15,218 nucleotides of DNA, taken from assembly GCA_021805955.1 (NCBI GenBank), contig JAJZDO010000459.1, positions 1-15,218 on the forward strand, written 5' to 3'. The DNA comes from Acidobacteriota bacterium (GTDB taxonomy: Bacteria > Acidobacteriota > Terriglobia > Terriglobales > Acidobacteriaceae). Position 1 is the stretch's first letter. Each line of letters begins with the position of its first letter. Below the pieces are notes generated by a model, which worked only from the letters and a program-made list of their open reading frames with translations, had not been told where the DNA came from and did no database searches. A program made the translations under genes and the position numbers. Shown here piece by piece: positions 1 to 7,412 of this stretch.

Positions 1-360
1 CGCCAGCATCAAGAACGCGCTTTTTCTGTCTCTGCCCACCTGCATAGTGTAAACCCGAGCCTCATGTGTCAGCATCCGCTTCAAGACCCGAATTCGCAGT
101 GATGAAGATCACATTCTTAAAACTCGGCGAGTTCATGGCCGCAATGCGCCAGATTTTTCCAGCTTCCGCAACGATGAGGACACAACAATACCCACTGCTG
201 GAGCACGTCAGTCCGGCACGCAAGGTCGGTGCGATCGGACACATATCGCCAAACCTGAGGAAAGCCTTCAGAGGGCAAAAAAGCAGAACGCCAACGGCTT
301 AGTCCTAATTAGCACGGCGTTGAAGCAAGCCCTATCCAACCTGTGCGCCACATACGATCA
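1..360. other. Intergenic region downstream of nuoN, no supportable gene
   Basis: No frame in this stretch gives a convincing protein. The short open frames on both strands (for example 66-302 plus and 62-244 minus) have no recognisable domain, no good ribosome binding site and read as random sequence. No tRNA or rRNA pattern is seen. The only structure noted is a weak hairpin followed by a T-run in the nuo transcript direction, listed separately. The left edge may be the remains or the distal flank of a neighbouring gene outside the window. Confidence 0.5.
277..321 (-). terminator. Weak candidate rho-independent terminator after nuoN
   Basis: In the nuo transcript direction a stem AACGCC (321-316) pairs with GGCGTT (292-287). 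After a 4-base spacer follows a run of six T (282-277). It lies about 40 bases beyond the nuoN stop, where an operon terminator is expected. The loop is long (23 bases) and the stem has only six pairs, so this may not act alone. It is the best candidate I see, not a firm call. Confidence 0.3.
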
Positions 361-1887
361 CTATTTCGTGCCCAGTTGTGCGATGGCGGGTGAGGGAGGA
401 AGCACGCCGCGGTCTGCAAACGTTGCCGCGCCAGCGCGCGCGAGACGCAGTGCGCGACCCGGGAAGATTCCCAGCACGAAGACCGCTAGCATTAAAATCG
501 CCATGCCAAGCACAAACGAGGGCTGCGCATGGGCAGTATCCCGCTCCCGCGCAGGTTCTTCGGGCAGCATATACATCTGTCCCAGAAGACGCAGGTAATA
601 AAACGCGGCCACGCCGCTGTTCAGCAAGCCCACTACCGCAAGCCAGGCATGGCCGGAATCGATTGCTGCGGTGAAGACGTAAAACTTGCCGAAAAAGCCC
701 GCGGTGAAGGGAATTCCGATTAAGGAAATTAGAAAGACAGCGAATGTGGCAGCGGCCACAGGATGACGCCGGGCCGCGCCGGAATAATCGCTGAGATTGG
801 TGCGAGCCTCGTTATAGCCGGACAGATAACTGATGATGCCGAACGCGCCCACGTTCATTGCCGCATAGGCAGCCGTGTAAAAGCTGGCGGACGCAATTCC
901 CATGGGCGCCAGCGCGGTGAACGCAACCAGCAGATATCCCGCGTGAGCAATTGAGGAATAAGCCAGCATGCGTTTGACATTGCGCTGGGTGAGCGCGCCC
1001 AGATTGCCAATCGTCATTGACAGGACCGCCAGGATCCAGACCAGGGGCATCCAAATGTGCGTCGCGGTTCCGTAGGCTCCATAGGTAATGCGCAAAAGCA
1101 CCGCGAAGGCAGCGGCCTTCGGCGCAGTGGACATCAATCCAACAACAGGTGCGGGCGCGCCTTCGTAGACATCCGGCGTCCAAACGTGAAAAGGCGCCAA
1201 CGACACCTTGAAGCCAAGACCAATCAGCATCATGCCAAAGGCGACTGTCAGCAGCAGCGGCGACGCACCGCCCGCGACACCCTTGGCGATGTCGTAGATG
1301 TTGGTCGAGCCGGTTGCGCCGAAGCATAGCGCGATGCCATAGAGGAAAAATGCGGTTGCGAACGAGCCCAGCAAAAAGTATTTGATCGAGGCTTCGGGGC
1401 TGGTCGCGCTTCGTTTGCGATAGCCCGCCAGAATGTAAGTGGAGATGGAAGAAATCTCCAGGCTGATGAAGACCATCAGCAGCTCCACCGAGCTGGTCAT
1501 CAGCATCATGCCGGTCGCGCCAAACAGGATCAGCGCATAGAATTCGCCGACGTTGCTCGTGTGACCTTCGAAATAATCGAGTGAAATCAGGAGCGTCACC
1601 AGCACGACGCCGCCAATCACCAAATGAAAAAAGACACTGAAGGCATCTGACTGCACGGTGCCGAAAAAGGCGATTCCAGCGGGAAGATGCAGTTGATACA
1701 GGCTGGCCCCGAGCGCTGCGAGCGTGCCAAGAATTGCCAGGATGCCGAGAGGCTTGCGGCTGGTTTTCGGCTTCAGCACGGCCTCGATGAGCATGACCAG
1801 CACCCCAGTCAAAGTCATCACGATTTCAGGAAGAATCCGCAGTGCGGGCGCAACGGAACTCATCGATGTGTTCACGGCGTCGTTCAT
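361..1887 (-). CDS. nuoN: NADH-quinone oxidoreductase subunit N
   Basis: Membrane subunit of complex I and one of the three antiporter-like proton channels (with NuoL and NuoM). The protein is 508 residues, the usual family length, and almost wholly hydrophobic segments. Key charged residues of the proton path are present: Glu144 (ISLEISS), Lys227 ([21 protein letters not shown]), Lys257, His315 (SSIAHAGY) and Lys401 ([11 protein letters not shown]). The start chosen is the ATG at 1887, which overlaps the nuoM stop as ATGA and is preceded by GAGGA eight bases upstream. The frame is open much further upstream, but that part is an out-of-frame reading of nuoM. It is the last gene of the operon and ends with TAG. 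The C-terminal 20 residues are low-complexity and unlikely to be critical. Confidence 0.97.
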   Translation of the reverse strand: MNDAVNTSMSSVAPALRILPEIVMTLTGVLVMLIEAVLKPKTSRKPLGILAILGTLAALGASLYQLHLPAGIAFFGTVQSDAFSVFFHLVIGGVVLVTLLISLDYFEGHTSNVGEFYALILFGATGMMLMTSSVELLMVFISLEISSISTYILAGYRKRSATSPEASIKYFLLGSFATAFFLYGIALCFGATGSTNIYDIAKGVAGGASPLLLTVAFGMMLIGLGFKVSLAPFHVWTPDVYEGAPAPVVGLMSTAPKAAAFAVLLRITYGAYGTATHIWMPLVWILAVLSMTIGNLGALTQRNVKRMLAYSSIAHAGYLLVAFTALAPMGIASASFYTAAYAAMNVGAFGIISYLSGYNEARTNLSDYSGAARRHPVAAATFAVFLISLIGIPFTAGFFGKFYVFTAAIDSGHAWLAVVGLLNSGVAAFYYLRLLGQMYMLPEEPARERDTAHAQPSFVLGMAILMLAVFVLGIFPGRALRLARAGAATFADRGVLPPSPAIAQLGTK

Positions 1888-3428
1888 CGGGTCATTCCTC
1901 GCGTCGGGTTCAATGTTGCGTAGGCTGATGTCGGTGTTACCGTGACTCCCAGCGAAACCTTGTCGGGGGCCATGCCCGGCACAGAAAGATCGATGGCGTG
2001 CATCCAGAAGACGGAAGCCACTCCCATCGCAATCATCAGCGCAATGGTCGGCCACACGGCGGCGCGTTCGCGCCAGTTCACATCCGTGGGGGACAAGGCC
2101 GCCACGCTGGTCGAGGGCTTGCCGTAGAAGACGCGCTGCACCATCCATAGCATGTAGGAGGCGGAAAGAATCACTCCCACCGTGGCAGCGGCTGCGATGC
2201 GGGGATGGGTCTGGAAGCTGCCGCTCAGGATCAGAAATTCTCCAACAAACACATTGAGCGACGGCAGTCCGATCAATGACAGCGTTGTGATGACGAACAG
2301 CACAGCCAGTCCCGGCATCTTGGTCGCAATGCCGCCCAGTCGGCTCATATCGTAGGTTCCGTACCGTTCATACAGGATGCCGAGCAGCATGAAGAACGCG
2401 CTCGCTGAAATGCTTTCGTTCAGAATCTGATACGCCGCTCCATCCATGCTTGCCGCGGTGAAGGCGTAGATTCCCAGCACGATGAAGCTGACCGCGCTCA
2501 ATGTAGCGTAGGCCGCCAGTCGCTTCAAGTCCGTTTGCACCAGGGCCATCAACGCCCCATACAGAATGCCGATGGCGCCCAGCGCCACCATCAGCGGCGC
2601 AACATGAGCGGCTTCAGTAGGGAACAGCCCGACGTGCCAGCGCAGCAGGGAATAGAGTCCGAGCTTGCCGGCCAGAATCATCGCAACTGCCGTCGGCGCT
2701 TCGGCGATGCCATCGCGCAGCCAGCCGTGCAGTGGAAACACGGGCACCTTGACGGCGAAGGCCAGCAGGAATGCCAGCGAGGTCAACCACAAGCCCGCCG
2801 CATGCGCGCCGGTACTCCAACCATGCAGTTGCTGCTGCAATTGCACCAGGTCGAATGTCCCTGTCTGTCCATACAGCCATAGCATGCCAACCAGCAGCAA
2901 CGCGGATGGAATGAATGCGTAGAGAAAAAACTTAATCGCCGCGCGGCGTCCATCGTTACGCCCGTACATGCCGATCAGCAGCGCCAGCGGGACGATCGAC
3001 AGCTCCCAAAATGCGTAGTACAGGATCAGATCGAGCGAGATAAACACGCCATACATTGCTGTTTGCTGCAGCAGCAGCAGCGCATAAAATTCGCGTTTGC
3101 GATCTTCAATCGCCCGCCAGGAGATGAGCACGCCCAATGGTGCGAGGAAGGAAACCAGCACCACCAGCCACATCGATAGCCCATCCACGCCGACGTGGTA
3201 ATGGACGGCCGGGTTGCTGATCCATGGAACATTCAGCTCAAATTGAAATCCTTGCTGCTGGTGGTAATTGAAGTGTGCCGGCAGATGCAGGGCCAGCACA
3301 AAGAAAAACAGCGTCAGCAGCAGAGTGAAACTCTGAGCAGCGCGACCCCGCCTCGGCAGCAACAGAACCACCAACGCGCCCGCTAAGGGCAGGAAGGTAA
3401 GCCATGTCAGAATGCTTGCGTTCAACAC
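1884..3428 (-). CDS. nuoM: NADH-quinone oxidoreductase subunit M
   Basis: Antiporter-like membrane subunit of complex I, 514 residues with the start used here, the normal length. I chose the GTG at 3428 because AGGAAGG lies five bases upstream and the protein then begins directly with the first membrane helix ([17 protein letters not shown]). The frame is open further upstream but that part overlaps nuoL and looks random. Conserved residues seen: Glu142 (AFWELSIVP), Lys227 and His234 ([21 protein letters not shown]), Lys255, and Glu397 (NVFVGEF). Odd: where other NuoM proteins have SHMGF this one has SAVSF (Ala312), and where they have an HG in the later QMxxHGxS motif it has QILNESIS (Glu338). 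The stop overlaps the nuoN start (ATGA). The identification is firm; the functional effect of the changes is unknown. Confidence 0.96.
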   Translation of the reverse strand: MLNASILTWLTFLPLAGALVVLLLPRRGRAAQSFTLLLTLFFFVLALHLPAHFNYHQQQGFQFELNVPWISNPAVHYHVGVDGLSMWLVVLVSFLAPLGVLISWRAIEDRKREFYALLLLQQTAMYGVFISLDLILYYAFWELSIVPLALLIGMYGRNDGRRAAIKFFLYAFIPSALLLVGMLWLYGQTGTFDLVQLQQQLHGWSTGAHAAGLWLTSLAFLLAFAVKVPVFPLHGWLRDGIAEAPTAVAMILAGKLGLYSLLRWHVGLFPTEAAHVAPLMVALGAIGILYGALMALVQTDLKRLAAYATLSAVSFIVLGIYAFTAASMDGAAYQILNESISASAFFMLLGILYERYGTYDMSRLGGIATKMPGLAVLFVITTLSLIGLPSLNVFVGEFLILSGSFQTHPRIAAAATVGVILSASYMLWMVQRVFYGKPSTSVAALSPTDVNWRERAAVWPTIALMIAMGVASVFWMHAIDLSVPGMAPDKVSLGVTVTPTSAYATLNPTRGMTR

Positions 3429-3433
3429 AAAGT

Positions 3434-3440
3434 CCTTCCT
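3434..3440 (-). promoter_or_regulatory. Ribosome binding site deciding the nuoM start
   Basis: AGGAAGG on the minus strand, five bases before the GTG at 3428 and just beyond the nuoL stop. It supports the GTG start, which gives a 514-residue NuoM, over any of the longer upstream readings. A TTG immediately after the GTG is the only close alternative and would change the protein by one residue. Confidence 0.6.
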
Positions 3441-3442
3441 CT

Positions 3443-5419
3443 TCAGTACAAGTGCGCCAGGTACAGCACCACAATCAGCACAGCCGCCGCGCCTGCTGCC
3501 AGCCAGCCTGCATAAGAGCGGATATTTCCCGACTGCATGCGGCGAATCCACCTGCTGACTCCACTCCCGATTCTCGTCCAGGCATTGTTCGTGCCATCGA
3601 TGACGCCTGACTCAATGCCGCGACCCAGCAGGTTTCTTGAAACCGCCAGAATTGGCCAGACAATGACGTTCGCGTATATTTCGTCGACCCAATATTTATT
3701 CCAAATCAGCGAATAGAGCGGTTTCGCATTACGTTCCGCTGCGTCTGCCAGTTGTGGCCTGCGGCGGTACATCAGGTCCGCCAGGAACCATCCCAGCAGC
3801 GCGGTCAGCATCGAAACACCCGCGAGAATGCGGTCCAATTGAATGTCTGCAGCAGTCGGCACTGTTGCTGCTGCGGTTCCAGCGCTTGCAAATACGGGAT
3901 CGAGAAAATGCGCGATCCAGTTGCTTCCGCCCATCGCTTCCGGCCAGCCAATCCACCCTCCAGCCAATGATAAAATCCCAAGAATGATCAAAGGCAACAG
4001 CATGGCCCAGGGGCTTTCATGCACGCCATGTCCGCCGTGCGATCCGCGACCCGCTTGGTCGGCGCTCGATTCCAGATAGCGCGGACTACCGAAGAAGGTC
4101 ATATACCAGAGCCGGAACATATAGAACGACGTCAGCCCGGCCGTTACCAGACCCACCGCCCACAATATCTTGCCGTCATGCGGGCTCACGAAGTCTGCCG
4201 CCAGAATCGCGTCTTTGCTGAAAAATCCGGCGAACGGAAACAATCCGCTGATGGCAAATACGGCCGCGGTCATGGTCCAGAACGTGACTGGAAGTTTTTT
4301 CCGCAGGCCGCCCATGTTCCGCATGTCCTGCTCGCCGCCCAGCGCGTGAATCACGCTGCCCGCAGCCAGAAATAGCAACGCCTTGAAGAATGCGTGCGTG
4401 ACCAGATGAAAAATTCCCATCGAGTAGGCTGCTACCCCGCATGCCAGAAACATATAGCCGAGCTGCGAAATCGTGGAGTAGGCCAGGACGCGCTTGATGT
4501 CCGTCTGCAGAATGCCGATTGTGGCTGCAAAGAATGCCGTCGCCGCGCCAATAACGGCCACCACCGTCAGAGCCAGTGGAGAACGACCGAACAGCACATG
4601 CGTCCGCGCCAGCATGTACACGCCAGCCGTCACCATGGTGGCGGCGTGGATCAGAGCGGACACCGGCGTAGGACCTTCCATCGCATCCGGCAGCCACACG
4701 TACAGAGGAATCTGCGCCGATTTGCCAGTCGCGCCCAGAAGCAACAGCAACGCGATCGCGGTGAGAACGCCGCCCTGCATCTCAGGATGTGCTGCGATGT
4801 TGGAAAATACTTCGTTAAAACTGAGCGTGCCGAAGTGGGCGATGATCAGGAACATGGCCAGCAGAAAGCCGAAGTCGCCAATTCGATTGACGATAAACGC
4901 TTTCTTGCCGGCATTCGCCGCGGAATCTTTGGTGTAGTAAAAACCGATCAGTAAATAGGAGACCAGACCGACGCCCTCCCAGCCGACAAAGAGCAGCAGA
5001 AAATTTGCCGCCAGCACCAGCATCAGCATGAAAAACAAAAACAGATTCATGTAGCTGAAGAATCGCCAGTAGCCTTCCTCCTCCGCCATATAGCCGACGG
5101 AGTAAAGATGAATCACCAGACCCACGCCGGTGACGACCAGCAGCATCACAATCGTCAGTTGGTCGAGCAGAAACGAAAAATTGGCATGAAATCCCGTGAC
5201 CGCAATCCAGGGAGTCGAAAATCTTTCCAGATACGGCAGCGTCAGTCCTTGATGCAAGCGCGAGACGATCCACAACACCTGCGCAAAGGCGGCGGCAGGG
5301 AACAGGAGCGCCACCAGCGAGACGGCGCCCTTGGGCAATCGTCTTCCCAGTACCCCGTTGATCGCAAAGCCCGCCAGCGGGAACAGCGGCAGCAGCCAGA
5401 GATATAAAGAAGGCGTCAT
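3443..5419 (-). CDS. nuoL: NADH-quinone oxidoreductase subunit L
   Basis: Largest antiporter-like subunit of complex I, distal in the membrane arm. It is 658 residues, the usual NuoL length including the long C-terminal amphipathic helix and final anchoring helix (the last residues form a hydrophobic segment). Conserved residues visible: Glu148 (FVGWEGVGLVSY), Lys233 (GATGKSAQIPLYVWLPDAMEG), Lys346 (THAFFKALLFL), and Lys402 (FAGFFSKDAIL), matching the proton path Lys/Glu of the E. coli protein. A short His/Gly-rich loop near residues 430-445 is variable in the family. It starts with ATG at 5419, 22 bases after nuoK. The upstream Shine-Dalgarno is weak (GATGAGAT). The stop lies 14 bases before nuoM. 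Confidence 0.97.
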   Translation of the reverse strand: MTPSLYLWLLPLFPLAGFAINGVLGRRLPKGAVSLVALLFPAAAFAQVLWIVSRLHQGLTLPYLERFSTPWIAVTGFHANFSFLLDQLTIVMLLVVTGVGLVIHLYSVGYMAEEEGYWRFFSYMNLFLFFMLMLVLAANFLLLFVGWEGVGLVSYLLIGFYYTKDSAANAGKKAFIVNRIGDFGFLLAMFLIIAHFGTLSFNEVFSNIAAHPEMQGGVLTAIALLLLLGATGKSAQIPLYVWLPDAMEGPTPVSALIHAATMVTAGVYMLARTHVLFGRSPLALTVVAVIGAATAFFAATIGILQTDIKRVLAYSTISQLGYMFLACGVAAYSMGIFHLVTHAFFKALLFLAAGSVIHALGGEQDMRNMGGLRKKLPVTFWTMTAAVFAISGLFPFAGFFSKDAILAADFVSPHDGKILWAVGLVTAGLTSFYMFRLWYMTFFGSPRYLESSADQAGRGSHGGHGVHESPWAMLLPLIILGILSLAGGWIGWPEAMGGSNWIAHFLDPVFASAGTAAATVPTAADIQLDRILAGVSMLTALLGWFLADLMYRRRPQLADAAERNAKPLYSLIWNKYWVDEIYANVIVWPILAVSRNLLGRGIESGVIDGTNNAWTRIGSGVSRWIRRMQSGNIRSYAGWLAAGAAAVLIVVLYLAHLY

Positions 5420-5441
5420 AATCTCATCAAATCGAAAATCG

Positions 5442-5747
5442 TCATAGCTTCATCAAGTTGATCTGGTCCACGTTCAATGTGTTCCGCGAGCGGAACAGGG
5501 AGATGATGATGGCAAGACCGACAGCAGCCTCCGCGGCGGCGACGACCATCACAAAAAACACGAAAATCTGGCCGCTCACCTGGTGCCAGTGGTTGGCGAA
5601 GGCGACAAACGCCAGGTTCACGCCGTTCAGCATTAGCTCAATCGACATGAAAATGGTGATGATGTTGCGCTTGATCAGAAATGCAAATATACCGATCGAG
5701 AACAGCGCGGCGCTCAGTACTAGATAGCAGACCATTGGAACGGCCAC
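5442..5747 (-). CDS. nuoK: NADH-quinone oxidoreductase subunit K
   Basis: Small three-helix membrane subunit of complex I (MrpC-like), next to NuoJ and NuoN in the membrane arm. With the GTG start at 5747 the protein is 101 residues, the family norm, beginning [19 protein letters not shown]. The two membrane glutamates needed for proton pumping are present: Glu37 ([11 protein letters not shown]) and Glu73 ([11 protein letters not shown]). The start is fixed by AAGGAG seven bases upstream. The GTG begins one base after the nuoJ stop (TGACGTG). An upstream TTG would extend it by nine residues over the nuoJ end and has no support. The ATG four codons inside is the other alternative. Confidence 0.96.
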   Translation of the reverse strand: MAVPMVCYLVLSAALFSIGIFAFLIKRNIITIFMSIELMLNGVNLAFVAFANHWHQVSGQIFVFFVMVVAAAEAAVGLAIIISLFRSRNTLNVDQINLMKL

Positions 5748-5748
5748 G

Positions 5749-6243
5749 TCAATGCTCCTTCCGCGCCAGCACAACAGCGCCCAGGATCGCTACCAGAATC
5801 AAGATGGAAGTGACTTCAAACGGCAGCAGAAGATTCCGGAACAAGACCCGGCTGAGATCGCTGGTTGTGGCCACAAATGCACCCAACCGCGCATTTCCAA
5901 AGCTGGTCCGCAGTGTGAAAAACGTGGATGCCAAAACCGTAAACAACGCTAGCACTCCGGGAACGCCTGCCAGATACGCGGCCCGGCTGCCATGGGTGCG
6001 CTCTTCCTCGCCGGCGTTCAACAGCATAATCACAAAAACAAACAGCACCATAATGGCGCCGGAGTAAACGATGATCTGCGCTACTGCAAGAAACTCAGCG
6101 CCCAGCAACAAGTACAGAACAGAGAGCGATGACATGACGACGATCAGTGACAGCGCACTGTTGATCGGGTGCCGCTGCAGCAGCAGGTTCAACGCGCCGC
6201 CCAGGCATAGAAGTCCGAAAAGAATGAAGATCGCTAGATTCAT
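5749..6243 (-). CDS. nuoJ: NADH-quinone oxidoreductase subunit J
   Basis: Membrane subunit of complex I, 164 residues, with about five hydrophobic helices. The family core [20 protein letters not shown] is present near residues 48-67, with Glu50 and Tyr60 in the third helix that links the quinone site to the pumps. A charged loop (EEERTHG) follows. It starts with ATG at 6243, with GGAG about five bases upstream. It follows nuoH after 33 bases, so the nuoI gene that commonly lies between nuoH and nuoJ is not here. The stop is one base from the nuoK GTG, so the two are probably translated in a coupled way. Confidence 0.96.
   Translation of the reverse strand: MNLAIFILFGLLCLGGALNLLLQRHPINSALSLIVVMSSLSVLYLLLGAEFLAVAQIIVYSGAIMVLFVFVIMLLNAGEEERTHGSRAAYLAGVPGVLALFTVLASTFFTLRTSFGNARLGAFVATTSDLSRVLFRNLLLPFEVTSILILVAILGAVVLARKEH
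5755..5760 (-). promoter_or_regulatory. Ribosome binding site deciding the nuoK start
   Basis: AAGGAG on the minus strand inside the end of nuoJ, seven bases before the GTG at 5747. This is the strongest Shine-Dalgarno seen in the operon. It rules for the GTG start rather than the upstream TTG or the downstream ATG. Confidence 0.75.
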
Positions 6244-6276
6244 CGCGCTCCGGCTCCCGCGGACTGTTGGGATGGC

Positions 6277-7323
6277 TTACCCATGGAAGGCCAGGACCAG
6301 ACTGGTTGCCATCACATTCACAATGGCAATCGGTAAAAGAAATTTCCAGCCAAATCCCATCAGCTGGTCATAACGGAAACGCGGCAGTGTTCCGCGGACC
6401 CAAACATAGAGAAACAGGAAGCAGAAAACCTTGGCGACGAACCAGAATACTGGAAGAAGGGCCTGCACGACCACGCCGCCGAAGGCTGGAAGCAGGTTGC
6501 CAAAGGGGCTTGACCATCCGCCTAAGAACAGCAACGTGGCAACGCAGCCGACAGTGATCATATTGGCGTACTCGGCCATGAAGAACATGGCAAATTTCAT
6601 GGAACTATATTCGGTGTGATAGCCGGCCGTCAGTTCGCTCTCCGCTTCCGGCAGGTCGAATGGAGTGCGATTGGTTTCCGCAAACGCGGCCGTCAAATAA
6701 ATAAAGAAAGCGACGATCTGTATGCCTCCGAAGATGTTCCACGATAAGATTCCATGCGTGTTTTGTATGTTCACAATGTCGCGCAAACGAAGCGATCCGG
6801 CGCGCAGCACAACCCCAATCACAGACAGACCGAGCGCAAGTTCATAACTGATCATCTGCGCCGTCGAGCGCAGAGATCCCAGTAGAGAGTACTTGTTGTT
6901 CGAAGACCAGCCGGACAGTGCAATTCCATACACGCCGATGGAGGTGACGCCCAGGATGACCAGCAGCCCGACGTTGACGTCGGCGATCTGAAACATATCC
7001 ACGCCATGCCAATGGATGTTTTCCCCGAACGGAATTACGCCAATGGAAATCAAAGAGCAGGAGAGCGCGATGATCGGCGCCAGAATGAACAGCGGACGAA
7101 AGACCGCCGTCGGCATCAGGTCTTCCTTCAAAAAAAGCTTCAGACCGTCGGCCAGCGGTTGCAGCAGCCCGAAGGGGCCAACGCGGGAGGGGCCCCAGCG
7201 GTTCTGAATGCGGCCTACAAGTTTGCGCTCCAGTAGCACCGTATAGGCCACCGCCATCAAAAAGATGACAGTCACCACGGCCACTTTCAGCAGACTTAAG
7301 AGAACAAAGATCAGAATATTCAC
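6277..7323 (-). CDS. nuoH: NADH-quinone oxidoreductase subunit H
   Basis: Membrane subunit that joins the peripheral arm to the membrane arm and forms the quinone entry channel with NuoD and (normally) NuoB. It is 348 residues, within the normal range. Hallmarks: the ERK...GRIQNRWGPSRVGPFG loop near residues 32-52, followed by QPLADGLKLFLKED, and the acidic loop ETNRTPFDLPEAESELTAGY near 216-235, followed by HTEYSSMKF. It begins with GTG at 7323; no ATG fits better, and only a weak GTGGAAAT lies upstream. The gap to nuoG is the largest in the operon core (89 bases). It ends with TAA, 33 bases before nuoJ. Confidence 0.96.
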   Translation of the reverse strand: MNILIFVLLSLLKVAVVTVIFLMAVAYTVLLERKLVGRIQNRWGPSRVGPFGLLQPLADGLKLFLKEDLMPTAVFRPLFILAPIIALSCSLISIGVIPFGENIHWHGVDMFQIADVNVGLLVILGVTSIGVYGIALSGWSSNNKYSLLGSLRSTAQMISYELALGLSVIGVVLRAGSLRLRDIVNIQNTHGILSWNIFGGIQIVAFFIYLTAAFAETNRTPFDLPEAESELTAGYHTEYSSMKFAMFFMAEYANMITVGCVATLLFLGGWSSPFGNLLPAFGGVVVQALLPVFWFVAKVFCFLFLYVWVRGTLPRFRYDQLMGFGWKFLLPIAIVNVMATSLVLAFHG

Positions 7324-7412
7324 GTTCGTATCATTTCCACTTCAAACCCAATTCCCGATTCGCGCACTGCCCCGTCGCGGCATTTTCTATGGCTGGACAG
7401 ACGTTTGAATTG

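Noticed and set aside
62..302. Overlapping short open frames on both strands at the left edge
   Set aside because: No domain, no ribosome binding site, and neither reads as a convincing fragment of a known protein.
1888..2148. Upstream extension of nuoN by 87 codons
   Set aside because: It overlaps nuoM in another frame, has random composition, and the ATGA-linked start with GAGGA gives the normal NuoN length.
3429..3551. Upstream extension of nuoM by 41 codons
   Set aside because: It overlaps the nuoL C-terminus in another frame and is Arg/Gly-rich random sequence. The GTG with AGGAAGG gives the normal protein.
3955..4125. His/Gly-rich loop in NuoL as a metal-binding insertion
   Set aside because: Loops of this sort in the C-terminal part of NuoL vary widely in length and composition, and only a few His are present.
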